64,000 nucleotides of DNA from Veillonellaceae bacterium (GCA_025992895.1 DAJPGA010000001.1:755001-819000), one strand, 5' to 3'; shown: positions 36,257 through 46,612, numbered from the stretch's first letter. Notes: generated from the sequence alone by a model not told the origin. Made by a program: numbers and translations.

Positions 36257-38874
36257 AACCTTTGAAACTGACGATGCGTGCCTTCGGTCCCTATGCGGGC
36301 GAGACCGTCATCGACTTCGAAAAACTGCAGGGACGCCATCTCTTCCTCATCTGCGGCCCGACCGGAGCAGGAAAGACGACGATCCTGGATGCCATGTGCT
36401 ATGCCCTTTACGGCAAGACGAGCGGCGACAGGACAGGCGAGAAAATGAGAAGCGACTATGCCGATTCCTCAGAAAGGACAGAAGTCATCTTCGATTTCAT
36501 GCTGGGGGACAAGACATACCGCGCAACGAGAAGCCCGGCGCAGATGGTCGATAAGAAACGCGGCAGCGGACAGACACTGGCCGCCATGCAGGCGTCCCTT
36601 TCCGAACTTCAGGACGGCAAGGAAATCAATACCCTCCGTACAGGCATTGAAGAGGCCGCAGGGAAACTCATCGGGCTCAATGCTGACCAGTTCTGCCAGG
36701 TCATCCTCCTTCCGCAGGGCGATTTCAGAAAACTCCTCGTAGCAAAGGCCGATGAAAGAGAAGCCATCTTAAAGCAGCTCTTCAAGACGCAGCGCTTCTC
36801 CGAATTCAAGGACAGGCTGAAAGACAGGCTCGATGCGAAAGTCCGCGAGAAAATGGAAAAGCAGACAAGAGAAGACCAGATCCTCAGCACCGCCGGCGCC
36901 GCAGACGAAAAGCAGCTCGCCTCGATCGTGGAAGAAGCGGAGAAATCACTGCAGGAAGCTGTGGAAACGACCCGGAAGCAGGAAAAGGAAAGCAATGAAT
37001 TCCGCGAAGTCTACCAGAAGGAAACCGCCCTTATGGGCCATTTCACGGAGCTTGACAAAGCATTGAAGCAGGATGCAGCCCTTAAGAATGAAGAAGGACG
37101 CATGAAGGAAATGGAAGCATCCCTTTCCCTGATCCGGAGCGCCCGGGAGCTTGCGCCTTACTTCGACCAGCTGGATGGCATCACCCGGGAAGGCAGGCAG
37201 GAGGCACAGAAACTCAAGACAGCCAAGGCGGATATGGAAACGTATGCAAGGCTGAATGAAACGCTTGAAAAACGCATCCAAGAGCTGGACGCCATGAAAG
37301 AAAAGTGCGAAGAAGAGCGTAAAACGGCCCTTAAAATGCAGGACTTGGTGCCCAAGGCAAAGTTGTACGGGGCAGCCGTCCAGGCGCTTAAAAACGCGAA
37401 AAACGCATTAGCCAGAGCAGAAGAGGAAACAAAGCGCCTCCAGGCTTCTGCCGAAGCGGCGAGGAAGGCAAGGGATGAGCAGAAGGAGAAGGCAGATGCT
37501 GTCAGGAAATCCTATATCGATGGACAGGCATTCCTTCTAGCGGAAGGACTCGCAGACGGAGTGCCATGCCCTGTCTGCGGTGCCGTCCACCATCCGGCCC
37601 CGGCCCGTGGCGGAGACAATGTAGCAAAGGCAGAAGACGTCGAACGTGCGCAGAAGGAATACGAAAGAGCATCAGCCGCTTATGACAGAGCCAATGATGC
37701 CAAGGAAAAGCACAGCACAGGCGCCTATGCGAAAGCCGTGAGCGATCACGCGAAAGCCGATGCCCAGATGAAGACTCTTGAAGAAATCCCAGAAGCATAC
37801 AGGGATCCCAAATATCTTGAAATGGAAAGTACGCGCCTTCTGGCGGGTATCAGAAAATGGGAACAGGACAAGGAAACAGCGGCCGCTCAGCTGAGGAAAG
37901 CAGGAGCTGACCTCTCTGCCAGCGAGGCAGCATGCAGGAATGCCGAAGAGCGCAGAGAAGAGCTCGTGAAAAAATATAAGGAAACAGAATCCGTCCTGAA
38001 GGCAGCTTCCAACAAGGCCGGTTTCAAGAGTCTTGACGAATGCAAAGAATGGTATAAAAAGAAAGACACGGAAGAAAGTGTCCGTAAGACACTGGAACAG
38101 TACCGCGCGGACAGGAAGAGCACAGAAGAAAGAATCAAAGCAGAAGAGCAGGCAACCGCAGGGAAAGAGCGTCCTGACATGCAGGCGCTGAATGAAAAGT
38201 CCAAAGCGCTTCAGGATCAGCTCAAGAAAGCCTCCGAAAGAGCAGCTGCCCTCAAGGAACGCACAGAAACGCTCCAAAAAGCCGTCTCAGACGCCAGAGC
38301 TATCGAGAAGGAACTGGAAGACCTCCGCAAGGAAGAAGGCCTTATAAGAGGCCTTTATGACCTCACAAGCGGAAAGAAGACAAGAATCACGCTGGAAAGA
38401 TACGTCCTTGGCACACTCCTTGACGACGTGGCCAATGCCGCAAACCTCCGTCTTCTCTCCATGAGCCGGAGGAGATACTCCCTCCACCGCATGACGGATG
38501 AAAGCGGACTGGGGAAGGGCGGACTCTCCTTGGAGGTCTCCGACAGCTTCACAGGACGGTCAAGACCAGCCAATACCCTTTCCGGCGGAGAAACCTTCCT
38601 GGCATCCCTGTCTCTGGCTCTTGGCCTTGCCGACGTTGTCCAGTCCAGGCAGGGCGGCGTCCGTCTTGATACCATGTTCATTGACGAAGGCTTCGGCACC
38701 CTCGACCCCGACTCCCTGAACAGCGCCATGAATACACTCATCGACCTCCAGAACACAGGCCGCATGGTAGGCATCATTTCTCACGTCCCCGAACTCGAAG
38801 AACGCATAGACGCACGCCTGCGTGTCACACCCGCAGAAAAAGGCAGCAAAGCAGAATTCGAGATCATCGACTGA
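36253..38874 (+). CDS. sbcC: exonuclease SbcCD subunit C
   Basis: 873 residues, Rad50-like SMC ATPase; shorter than the enterobacterial protein (just over 1000) because the coiled coils are shorter. Walker A is CGPTGAGKTTILDAM (near residue 35), the zinc hook is CPVCGAVHHP (near 437), the ABC signature NTLSGGETFLASLSLALG and Walker B DTMFIDEGFGTLD lie near the C-terminus. Long charged coiled coils flank the hook. Confidence 0.95.
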   Translation: MKPLKLTMRAFGPYAGETVIDFEKLQGRHLFLICGPTGAGKTTILDAMCYALYGKTSGDRTGEKMRSDYADSSERTEVIFDFMLGDKTYRATRSPAQMVDKKRGSGQTLAAMQASLSELQDGKEINTLRTGIEEAAGKLIGLNADQFCQVILLPQGDFRKLLVAKADEREAILKQLFKTQRFSEFKDRLKDRLDAKVREKMEKQTREDQILSTAGAADEKQLASIVEEAEKSLQEAVETTRKQEKESNEFREVYQKETALMGHFTELDKALKQDAALKNEEGRMKEMEASLSLIRSARELAPYFDQLDGITREGRQEAQKLKTAKADMETYARLNETLEKRIQELDAMKEKCEEERKTALKMQDLVPKAKLYGAAVQALKNAKNALARAEEETKRLQASAEAARKARDEQKEKADAVRKSYIDGQAFLLAEGLADGVPCPVCGAVHHPAPARGGDNVAKAEDVERAQKEYERASAAYDRANDAKEKHSTGAYAKAVSDHAKADAQMKTLEEIPEAYRDPKYLEMESTRLLAGIRKWEQDKETAAAQLRKAGADLSASEAACRNAEERREELVKKYKETESVLKAASNKAGFKSLDECKEWYKKKDTEESVRKTLEQYRADRKSTEERIKAEEQATAGKERPDMQALNEKSKALQDQLKKASERAAALKERTETLQKAVSDARAIEKELEDLRKEEGLIRGLYDLTSGKKTRITLERYVLGTLLDDVANAANLRLLSMSRRRYSLHRMTDESGLGKGGLSLEVSDSFTGRSRPANTLSGGETFLASLSLALGLADVVQSRQGGVRLDTMFIDEGFGTLDPDSLNSAMNTLIDLQNTGRMVGIISHVPELEERIDARLRVTPAEKGSKAEFEIID

Positions 38875-38907
38875 GGAAGTAAGGATAAAAGAATATAATA
38901 TATAGGA

Positions 38908-38953
38908 AAAAGGACTGTCGAAATGCCTGCACATTTTGACAGTCCTTTTTTTA
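38908..38953 (+). terminator. terminator after sbcC, repeated hairpin family
   Basis: AAAAGGACTGTCGAAATG..CA pairs with TGACATTTTGACAGTCCTTTT (arms matched around GCCTGCA), then T7. Confidence 0.88.
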
Positions 38954-39023
38954 TTCCGATATCGACACCCATAAGTTCATAAAACTTATCTATATTCTCC
39001 CAAGGCCGGCACGCCGCTCATAT

Positions 39024-39076
39024 ATGACCGATAGTCAAAAATATAAAAATGCTGAAAATGACTTATGGTCGGTCAT
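39024..39076. promoter_or_regulatory. inverted repeat upstream of porin gene 1, candidate operator
   Basis: ATGACCGA (39024-39031) and TCGGTCAT (39069-39076) form an 8-base inverted repeat. The right arm continues TCGGTCATGCGGGAGTTAA; a similar TCGGTCATGTGGCGGTAAA starts at 42559 before porin gene 3. No regulator is identified. Confidence 0.4.
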
Positions 39077-39190
39077 GCGGGAGTTAATGGGAATGATTGT
39101 GATAACTCAGTATAAAACTGATTCTACCGAATGTTTTACAAATAACCAAAAGTCTCATGCATATCATAAAGGTTTATCAATAGTTTAAAC

Positions 39191-39386
39191 TTGATTTAAC
39201 TTTGCGTCCGTGTTAAGCTAACCACAGACATGAAGGAAGCCTCAAGGTCATGTCCCTTGGGAAAGCAAAGATGAAAGACAGCAGAGGAAACACGGTCACT
39301 CGCGCAAGGTCCTAGTCGGAGCTCCTCCGAGGAAAAATAGAGGCACGCATATTTCTCTATATTTTCTATTAAAGGAGCGATGAAAC
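39191..39386 (+). promoter_or_regulatory. promoter and structured leader of porin gene 1
   Basis: TTGATT (39191-39196), 17 bases, TAAGCT (39214-39219). A stem-loop starts at the predicted +1: GACATGA (39227-39233) with TCATGTC (39248-39254). The 24-base porin box is at 39281-39304 (core GAGGAAACACGGTCACTCG). AAGGAGCGATG precedes the start codon. Confidence 0.75.
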
Positions 39387-40676
39387 ATGAAAAAGGTTCT
39401 CGCAATTGCTGCAGTAGCAGCACTCACAGCTGGCGTATCTGCATACGCTGCAAATCCATTCTCTGATGTAACCCCGAACGACTGGGCTTATCAGGCAGTT
39501 GAAGACCTGTCCGAACAGGGCGTCGTTGAAGGTTATCCGGATGGCACCTTCAAGGGCGAAAGAAACATCACCCGTTATGAAATGGCTCAGATCATTGCCC
39601 GCATGCTCGCTAAGGAAGATCAGCTGAACGCTGAACAGAGAGCAACCCTCGACAAACTCGCTGGCGAATACGCTGACGAACTTGCAAACCTGGGCGTTCG
39701 CGTATCCAACCTCGAAAAGAAAGTTGGCAACCTGTACTGGTCCGGCGATGCTCGTATGCGTTATCAGGACAACGCAGTTGGTAAGGAAGATGGCTGGAAC
39801 GGCCGTATGAGAATCAACGTAAAGGGTCAGGTCAATGACTCCACTTACGTACAGGGCCAGCTCGATTCTGAACTTAACTTTAAGACCAGCGATGATACAG
39901 ACGTTACATTTAACCAGTTGTATGCAAACCATGACTTCGGCAACGTAGCAACTGTTCGCCTTGGTCGTCAGCCAATTGTTTTCGGTAACCAGGGTGGCTG
40001 GCTCTATGGAGATCAGAAGGGCTATGATGGCGCTCAGGTAGCATTCCATCTTGGACAGAAAGTTGACGTAACCACAGGTTATGGCCGCTTCAACAAGTCC
40101 GATATTACTAATTCAACAAGCTTTGACTCTACTACCGGAAAGACAACCATCACAGAAGCTGGCGTTACCGATGAAGATGCATTCTTCGTTCGCGGCGCTG
40201 CTGACCTGAACGTTGCTAACCTCGGTGTTGACTACATTAAATTTGATGGCGACGAAGGTAAGTTTGCAAGCAATGAATTGCTCGGTGCTAACCTGACCAT
40301 TCCGGTTTCTGACTTCCGTGTATTCGGTGAATACTGGAAGAACACTACAACTGATTCTGACAATGATACCGCTTGGAACGCAGGTATCGGCTACGGCAAA
40401 CTGAACCTGAAGAAACCAGGTTCCTTCAAAGTCGATGTAGCTTACAATGATGTTGATCAGGACATCTACTTCGGTGGATCCGGCCTGCAGACCAATGTTC
40501 TGTCCTACCTGACCACTGGCAAGGCTTCCAACGTAACATTCTGGAATGCAATCGCTGACGTAACTCTGCAGAAGAATGTTTACCTCCATGGTGAATATGC
40601 ATTCGACGTATCTGCTGATCAGACCACAAAACCGGAACAGGACGCTTGGACCGTATCCCTCAACTACAAGTTCTAA
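39387..40676 (+). CDS. OmpM-like SLH-domain porin 1
   Basis: 429 residues. Signal peptide to ...VSAYA; then one SLH domain (about 22-75: NPFSDVTPNDWAYQAVEDL, GYPDGTFKGERNITRYEMAQI), which in this family binds the polyamine-modified peptidoglycan; a short coiled coil (about 78-115: LNAEQRATLDKLAGEY, ANLGVRVSNLEKKVGN); then a beta-barrel ending in the outer-membrane signature LNYKF. OmpM proteins are trimeric porins that tether the outer membrane in Negativicutes. It is the first of a run of paralogues. Confidence 0.93.
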   Translation: MKKVLAIAAVAALTAGVSAYAANPFSDVTPNDWAYQAVEDLSEQGVVEGYPDGTFKGERNITRYEMAQIIARMLAKEDQLNAEQRATLDKLAGEYADELANLGVRVSNLEKKVGNLYWSGDARMRYQDNAVGKEDGWNGRMRINVKGQVNDSTYVQGQLDSELNFKTSDDTDVTFNQLYANHDFGNVATVRLGRQPIVFGNQGGWLYGDQKGYDGAQVAFHLGQKVDVTTGYGRFNKSDITNSTSFDSTTGKTTITEAGVTDEDAFFVRGAADLNVANLGVDYIKFDGDEGKFASNELLGANLTIPVSDFRVFGEYWKNTTTDSDNDTAWNAGIGYGKLNLKKPGSFKVDVAYNDVDQDIYFGGSGLQTNVLSYLTTGKASNVTFWNAIADVTLQKNVYLHGEYAFDVSADQTTKPEQDAWTVSLNYKF

Positions 40677-40701
40677 TTTCTTCTCCAAGAAACTGGAATC
40701 A

Positions 40702-40738
40702 AAGAAAGGAAACCTCGAAAGGGGTTTCCTTTCTTTTT
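40702..40738 (+). terminator. terminator of porin gene 1
   Basis: AAGAAAGGAAACC and GGTTTCCTTTCTT pair around TCGAAAGG, then T residues. Confidence 0.9.
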
Positions 40739-40929
40739 GCTGCCTGGATTTCATTTTTATCATTTTACTGCCCTGGAGTTAAGGGAAATAGGAAACGAAG
40801 AGATATAAAGAAATGTGATTAGATACTAAGAAAAATAGAATAAGGCGGAGAGAAACGGAACAAAAAGGAGCACAGAGTTTATAACAGCCGTAAATAAGCG
40901 AATTTGGCTTATAGAACCTCGCTATATTG

Positions 40930-41110
40930 TTGCATATGCAAATTGTTCGTAGTAACCTGAATACAGATATGAGTACGCCTTTCGATCATATCGGACGGAT
41001 GAAGGAAGCATCTGCGCAGAGGAAACACGGTCACTCGAGCAGCCGGAAGTTTCTGGACTCCTGAAAAGAAGAGAGGCAATCCATCTTTTTTTCTTAAAGG
41101 AGCGAAGAAC
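40930..41110 (+). promoter_or_regulatory. promoter and structured leader of porin gene 2
   Basis: TTGCAT (40930-40935), 17 bases, TAACCT (40953-40958). Stem-loop at +1: GATATGA (40966-40972) with TCATATC (40986-40992). The porin box is at 41016-41039. AAAGGAGCGAAG precedes the ATG. Confidence 0.75.
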
Positions 41111-42367
41111 ATGAAAAAGATTCTCGCACTCGCTGCTGTAGCAGCACTCACCGCTGGCGTATCTGCATACGCTGCAAATCCTTTTTCCGATGTTAACCCG
41201 TCCGATTGGGCTTACCAGGCAGTGGTAGACCTCTCCGAACAGGGCGTTGTTGAAGGCTATCCGGATGGCACCTTCCGCGGCGAAAGAAACATCACTCGTT
41301 ACGAAATGGCTCAGATCATCGCTCGTATGCTCGCTAAAGAAGATCAGCTGAATGCTGAACAGAGAGCAACCCTCGACAAACTCGCAGGTGAATACGCTGA
41401 CGAACTCGCAAACCTGGGCGTTCGCGTTTCCAACCTCGAAAAGAAGGTCGGCAACCTGTACTGGTCCGGCGATGCTCGTATGCGTTACCAGGATAAAGCA
41501 GCTGGAAAAGCTGATAACTGGGATGGCCGTATGAGAATCAACGTAAAGGGCCAGGTCAATGACTCCACTTATGTTCAGGGCCAGCTTCAGTCCGAAGTTA
41601 AGTTCAAAGATACAACTGATGGCAATGTAACATTCAACCAGCTGTATGCTAACCATGACTTCGGCAAAGCTGCAACCGTCCGCCTCGGCCGTCAGCCGAT
41701 CGCTTTCGGTGACCAGGGTGGCTGGCTGTATGGCGATTCCACTGGCTATGATGGAGCTCAGATTGCATTCCACCTCGGAGACAAGGTTGATGTAACCACA
41801 GGTTATGGCCGTTTCAACAAAGAAGGCAGCGTTTATGATAACGATAATACAGAAGATGCATTCTTCGCTCGCGGTGCAGCTAACCTGAACGCTGCTAAGC
41901 TCGGCGTTGACTACATTAAATTTGTAGGCGATAAATCTGCTACCCACACATATGCTGGCAGCGAACTGCTCGGCGCTAACCTGACCATTCCGGTTTCCGA
42001 TTTCCATGTATTCGGTGAATACTGGAAGAACACCACAACCGATTCCGACAACGATACTGCTTGGAACGCTGGCATCGGCTATGGCAAACTGAACCTGAAG
42101 AAACCAGGCTCCTTCAAAGTAGATGTAGCTTACAATAATGTTGAAAAAGATGTATACTTCGGTGGTTCCGGACTCCAGACCAACCCATTTGACTACTTCG
42201 CAAAGGGTGCTGATAAGGTTAAATTCTGGAACGCAATCGCTGATGTCACCCTGCAGAAGAACGTTTACCTCCACGGTGAATATGCATTCGACGTAACTGC
42301 TGACGGCGACAACGTAACTGCTCCAGAACAGGATGCTTGGACTGTATCCCTCAACTACAAGTTCTAA
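41111..42367 (+). CDS. OmpM-like SLH-domain porin 2
   Basis: 418 residues, same plan as porin 1: signal peptide, SLH domain (NPFSDVNPSDWAYQAVVDL), coiled coil, barrel ending LNYKF. The barrel is closely related to porins 1 and 3 (YWSGDARMRYQD, LGRQPIAFGDQGGWLYG, VFGEYWKNTTTDSDNDTAWNAG) but has its own insertions, for example DKSATHTYAGSELL, which probably map to surface loops. Confidence 0.93.
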   Translation: MKKILALAAVAALTAGVSAYAANPFSDVNPSDWAYQAVVDLSEQGVVEGYPDGTFRGERNITRYEMAQIIARMLAKEDQLNAEQRATLDKLAGEYADELANLGVRVSNLEKKVGNLYWSGDARMRYQDKAAGKADNWDGRMRINVKGQVNDSTYVQGQLQSEVKFKDTTDGNVTFNQLYANHDFGKAATVRLGRQPIAFGDQGGWLYGDSTGYDGAQIAFHLGDKVDVTTGYGRFNKEGSVYDNDNTEDAFFARGAANLNAAKLGVDYIKFVGDKSATHTYAGSELLGANLTIPVSDFHVFGEYWKNTTTDSDNDTAWNAGIGYGKLNLKKPGSFKVDVAYNNVEKDVYFGGSGLQTNPFDYFAKGADKVKFWNAIADVTLQKNVYLHGEYAFDVTADGDNVTAPEQDAWTVSLNYKF

Positions 42368-42393
42368 TTCAGAACCTGGCAGCAGCGAACTTA

Positions 42394-42425
42394 AGAGAGA
42401 CTTCCTTCGGGAGGTCTCTTTTTTA
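42394..42425 (+). terminator. terminator of porin gene 2
   Basis: AGAGACTTCC-TTCG-GGAGGTCTCT, then T6. Confidence 0.92.
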
Positions 42426-42659
42426 TTGGAAAATTTTTGCAGAAAGTATAAAAACAGGCTATCGTATTTATAGAAGTTCTTTATAAGCTGCAAAAGAAGA
42501 ATGCGGGTGGACAATCTGACAAAATGTGCCGAAATGGGAATGAAAAATCTGCTGACTCTCGGTCATGTGGCGGTAAACGCGAATCATTTGCATAATTTAA
42601 AATTAGGAGATTTCAGGCGAAAATGAAAGCTTTAAGTGAATGAGAGGATTTGTTTAAAC

Positions 42660-42845
42660 TTGATTTAACTTTTCTCATGTGTTACTCTCAACCTAGACAT
42701 GAAACAAGTCTTCCGATTCATGTCACTTAAGATCGAAGAAGAAAAACACGCAGAGGAAACACGGTCACTCGAGCCACGTTTTTCACCCAAGCTCTTAGGG
42801 AAAAAGGGAGACATTCCACATTTTTCTTTATAAGGAGCGAAGAAC
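42660..42845 (+). promoter_or_regulatory. promoter and structured leader of porin gene 3
   Basis: TTGATT (42660-42665), 17 bases, TACTCT (42683-42688); the surrounding GTTTAAACTTGATTTAACTTT is shared with the porin 1 promoter. Stem-loop at +1: GACATGAA (42696-42703) with TTCATGTC (42717-42724). The porin box is at 42750-42773. Confidence 0.78.
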
Positions 42846-44111
42846 ATGAAAAAAATTCTCGCACTCGCTGCTGTAGCAGCACTCACCGCTGGCGTATCCG
42901 CATACGCTGCAAATCCTTTCTCTGATGTAACCCCATCCGACTGGGCTTACCAGGCAGTAGTAGACCTGTCCGAACAGGGCGTCGTTGAAGGCTATCCGGA
43001 TGGCACCTTCAAAGGCGAAAGAAACATCACCCGTTATGAAATGGCTCAGATCATCGCTCGTATGCTCGCTAAAGAAGATCAGCTGAACGCTGAACAGAGA
43101 GCAACCCTCGACAAACTCGCTGGCGAATACGCTGACGAACTCGCAAACCTGGGCGTTCGCGTTTCCAACCTCGAAAAGAAAGTTGGCAACCTGTACTGGT
43201 CCGGCGATGCTCGTATGCGCTTCCAGGATAATGTTTTCAAGAGCACAAAGACAGGCGATGACCAGTCTTGGAATGGCCGTATGAGAATCAACGTAAAGGG
43301 TCAGGTCAATGACTCCACTTACGTTCAGGGCCAGCTCACTTCTGAAATGGACTTCAAGACAAGCGATGACACCACTGTTAAATTCACCCAGTTATATGCA
43401 AACCATGACTTCGGTGATGCAGTAACCGTTCGCCTCGGCCGTCAGCCGATCGCTTTCGGTGACCAGGGTGGCTGGCTGTATGGCAGCTCCACTGGCTACG
43501 ATGGAGCTCAGGCTACCATCCATGCAGGCGACAAAGTAGACCTGACTGCAGGCTATGGCCGCTTCAATTCTTCCGAACTCAAAGCAACCACTACAGATGC
43601 TGCACTCGTTGATGAAGATGCATTCTTCGCTCGCGGCGGATTCGATCTCAACGTTGCTAACCTCGGCGTTGACTACATTAAATTCGACGGAGAAAAAGGC
43701 ACCTTCGCTGGCAGCGAACTGATCGGCGCTAACCTGACTGTTCCGGTTTCCGACTTCCGCGTATTCGGCGAATACTGGAAGAACACCACAGCTGGTGACA
43801 ACGATACCGCTTGGAACGCTGGCCTCGGCTATGGCAAACTGAACCTGAAGAAACCAGGCTCCTTCAAACTCGACGTAGCTTACAACGATGTTGACCAGAA
43901 CGTTTACTTCGGCGGCACAGGCCTGAACACCGATGTTCTGTCCTACCTGACAACTGGCAAAGCTTCCAACTTAACATTCTGGAATGCAATCGGCGAAGTT
44001 GCTCTGCAGAAGAACGTTTACCTCCATGCTGAATATGCATTCGCTGTTGACGCTGAAGGTCAGAACAACGAAGACGACGCTTGGATGGCAGCCGTCAACT
44101 ACAAATTCTAA
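42846..44111 (+). CDS. OmpM-like SLH-domain porin 3
   Basis: 421 residues; signal peptide, SLH domain, coiled coil and barrel as in porins 1 and 2, ending VNYKF. The N-terminal 120 residues are almost identical to those of the other copies. Variable segments include KSTKTGDDQSWNG and SSELKATTTDAALVDEDAFF. AAGGAGCGAAGAAC precedes the ATG. Confidence 0.93.
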   Translation: MKKILALAAVAALTAGVSAYAANPFSDVTPSDWAYQAVVDLSEQGVVEGYPDGTFKGERNITRYEMAQIIARMLAKEDQLNAEQRATLDKLAGEYADELANLGVRVSNLEKKVGNLYWSGDARMRFQDNVFKSTKTGDDQSWNGRMRINVKGQVNDSTYVQGQLTSEMDFKTSDDTTVKFTQLYANHDFGDAVTVRLGRQPIAFGDQGGWLYGSSTGYDGAQATIHAGDKVDLTAGYGRFNSSELKATTTDAALVDEDAFFARGGFDLNVANLGVDYIKFDGEKGTFAGSELIGANLTVPVSDFRVFGEYWKNTTAGDNDTAWNAGLGYGKLNLKKPGSFKLDVAYNDVDQNVYFGGTGLNTDVLSYLTTGKASNLTFWNAIGEVALQKNVYLHAEYAFAVDAEGQNNEDDAWMAAVNYKF

Positions 44112-44137
44112 TTTCTTCTCAAAGAAACTGGAATCAA

Positions 44138-44175
44138 AGAAAGGAAACCTCGAAAGAGGTTTCCTTTTTTATTGC
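44138..44175 (+). terminator. terminator of porin gene 3
   Basis: AAAGGAAACCTC-GAAA-GAGGTTTCCTTT, then T. 44176-44607 shows no supportable gene or repeat. Confidence 0.9.
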
Positions 44176-44607
44176 CTGAAAGGAAAGCACCGGACCATGG
44201 ATTCTGGCAGCGGCTTCGGTACTTCTGTCCGTAAAAGCAATGACTTCATTCGATGAAAAATACAGAAAGCATGCTGATTTGCTCATTATCATTTCATCCT
44301 TTTAACAGAGTAAATTCCCGCAGATTTTGCCTTGATTTTGCACTTTATGCCCAAAACAGGGGGTGTAACTATGCCTCAAATGGCAGATCAAGGCTAAAAA
44401 GGGTCTTTAAAGTGATTCTAGGAAAATTCATCTTCATGGAGGAAGTCAGGACCCATGATTTTTCTTAAAAATGATGCTTTAAGACAGCCTTTTGAAGGAT
44501 GGATTTTCATTTAAAAGGGGTTTTGCGCAGAAATAGGCCTGGAAGATGGTAACCTCCCGGGTGGCAGGGAGGTTCAGGAAGGTATGCAATTGGCAAATTG
44601 GACAGGA

Positions 44608-44754
44608 TTGCATATGTAAAAATTTTATAGTATTCTGAATGCAGAACATACGCAAAGCGTATGGCATGGAAGAGCGAAGCGCGGTGAATACGGAGGCCAT
44701 TCCCCTGCTTCATGACTCCGTTTCAAGAACATTCATTTTTTAAGGAGCAGGAAT
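44608..44754 (+). promoter_or_regulatory. promoter and leader of the frameshifted porin gene 4
   Basis: TTGCAT (44608-44613), 17 bases, TATTCT (44631-44636). A stem-loop close to +1, CATACGC (44647-44653) with GCGTATG (44657-44663), is present, but the 24-base porin box found in the other leaders is absent; the leader has GAGCGAAGCGCGG instead. Confidence 0.7.
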
Positions 44755-46085
44755 ATGAAGAAAATTCTCGCAATCGCTGCTGTCGCAGCACTTTCCGCTG
44801 GCGTATCCGCATACGCAGCCAATCCGTTCTCTGATGTAACCCCAAACGACTGGGCGTATCAGGCAGTTGAATCCCTGTCCGAACAGGGCGTCGTTGAAGG
44901 CTATCCGGACGGCACCTTCAAAGGCGAAAGAAACATCACCCGTTATGAAATGGCTCAGATCATTGCCCGCATGCTCGCTAAGGAAGACCAGCTGAATGCT
45001 GAGCAGCGCGCAACCCTGGACAAACTCGCTGGCGAATATGCTGACGAACTCGCAAACCTGGGTGTTCGCGTATCCAACCTCGAAAAGAAAGTTGGCAACC
45101 TCGCATGGTCCGGCGATGCTCGTATGCAGTACCAGAGAAACATTGACACTGACAATGCAAAGAGTGATTCCTGGACAGGCCGTATGAGAATCAACGTATC
45201 CGGCCAGGTCAATGACGAAGTATCCGTCAACGGTCGTCTTGTTTCCGAAATGGACTTTAAAGACAATGGCGACAAGGATGTCACCATGGACCGCATCTTC
45301 GCTCTGTGGACACCGAATGATGCCACCCGCGTATCCATCGGCCGTCAGGGCGTAGCTCTTGACCAGACCGGCGTTTTCTGGGATGAAGACGGCATTTACG
45401 ACGGCATTTCCGCAGGCTGGGACAATGGTTCCTTCGGCATCGAAGCAGGCTACGGCTACCTGACATCCGCTGCTGAAAACTATGCAGTTGATAGTGACGA
45501 TATTGCCAGCATCTACGCATCCAAGAAAGATACAGAAAACTGGTATGCAAAACTGACCGACACCTCGGCGACACCGCTGATGTCTCTGCTTTCTACCTGA
45601 AACCAACCCATAAACTGAATGGTAACGGAGTGGCAAATAGTGAAGCCAAAGGTGCTAAAGTCAGCGTTTGGGGGGCAGGCACCAGCATCGACCTCGGCGG
45701 CGAACTCGCACTCGACGGCGACTATGTACAGTCCCGCTTCAATCATGACATCGGCCATGCAGCTCTTTGGACCGCAGGCCTTACCTATGGCGCAGTTGAC
45801 GTAGAAAAACCAGGCACCTGGACACTCGGCGTACACTATGTAGATGCTGATTACGCTTCTTATGCACTCGGCAACTCCGCTCTTGACCTGACCGATCAGC
45901 TCGACTATGGCCTGCTTAACGGCGCAGATGTGAAGTTCTGGGTAGCACGTGCAGGCGTAGCTCTTCAGAAGAACGTAGAACTTGACGCTTACTACAACTT
46001 CGCAGGCAAAGCAGATGGAATCGACGGCTCTTCTGTCGAAGATCCGGACGACGCATGGGGCGTAGAACTCAACTACTCCTTCTAA
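44755..46085 (+). pseudogene. OmpM-like SLH porin 4, frameshifted
   Basis: The N-terminal 270 residues (signal, SLH, coiled coil, first half of the barrel) closely match porin 6. At about 45559 the sequence reads CTGACCGACACC where porin 6 has CTGACCGGACACC; the missing G shifts the frame and gives a stop at 45598-45600. The remainder continues in the next frame from about 45560 to 46085, ending ELNYSF. One base restores a product of about 440 residues. A sequencing error is possible; otherwise this is a recent inactivation. Confidence 0.85.
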
Positions 46086-46094
46086 TAAAACCCA

Positions 46095-46121
46095 AAAGAG
46101 ACTCCTTCGGGAGTCTTTTTT
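46095..46121 (+). terminator. terminator of porin gene 4
   Basis: AAGAGACTCC-TTCG-GGAGTCTTTTTT; identical to the one after porin gene 6. Confidence 0.92.
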
Positions 46122-46169
46122 GTTGGGGAAATTCGATAAAGTCCGTAAGTACCGATGCTGCATGGTGTT

Positions 46170-46548
46170 ACTCGCCTTCCCAAACGGGGAAGAATGCCCT
46201 TGACCTTGCCCTGGAAGGGAAGGTGGGAAATTTTGCTTTTTAAAATTTCTCGGATGAGTTGCATTTCCTTCAGCCGCAGGCTGGTTTTCTGGTTTAAACT
46301 CGCCTTCCCAGACGGGGAAGGGCGTATGGGATGGGGTTACATAAGGTTTCAAACAAATAAGAGCTGAGCTCTTTCCTTTATTCCTTGTGAAGCTGCCACC
46401 TTCGGGGGAAGTGGCCATTATACCAATGATTGAATATGAAATCATGGAAGTGTTTGCAGTATTTCATAATGGCCGAAAGGGGTGCAGTTTCTAAAAAGTG
46501 TGGATAGGGTTGATTTCCATCAGCCTTCAGGCTGGTTGTATGGTTTTC
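46170..46548 (+). repeat. palindromic modules and long repeat R1, copy B
   Basis: 46170-46296: CCTTCCC-AAAC-GGGGAAG, the hairpin CCTTGCCCT-GGA-AGGGAAGG (46203-46222 region) and CAGCC-GCA-GGCTG. 46297-46548 is the second copy of R1 (see 20715), in the same orientation. Confidence 0.8.
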
Positions 46549-46612
46549 CTCTCCCTTAATCCATCGCATTCTTCAGCAATTAATATACTTCTCCTAATTA
46601 CATAATCCATCA

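Noticed and set aside
44253..44468. 71-residue frame between porins 3 and 4
   Set aside because: No ribosome site, no recognisable pattern, unusual composition.
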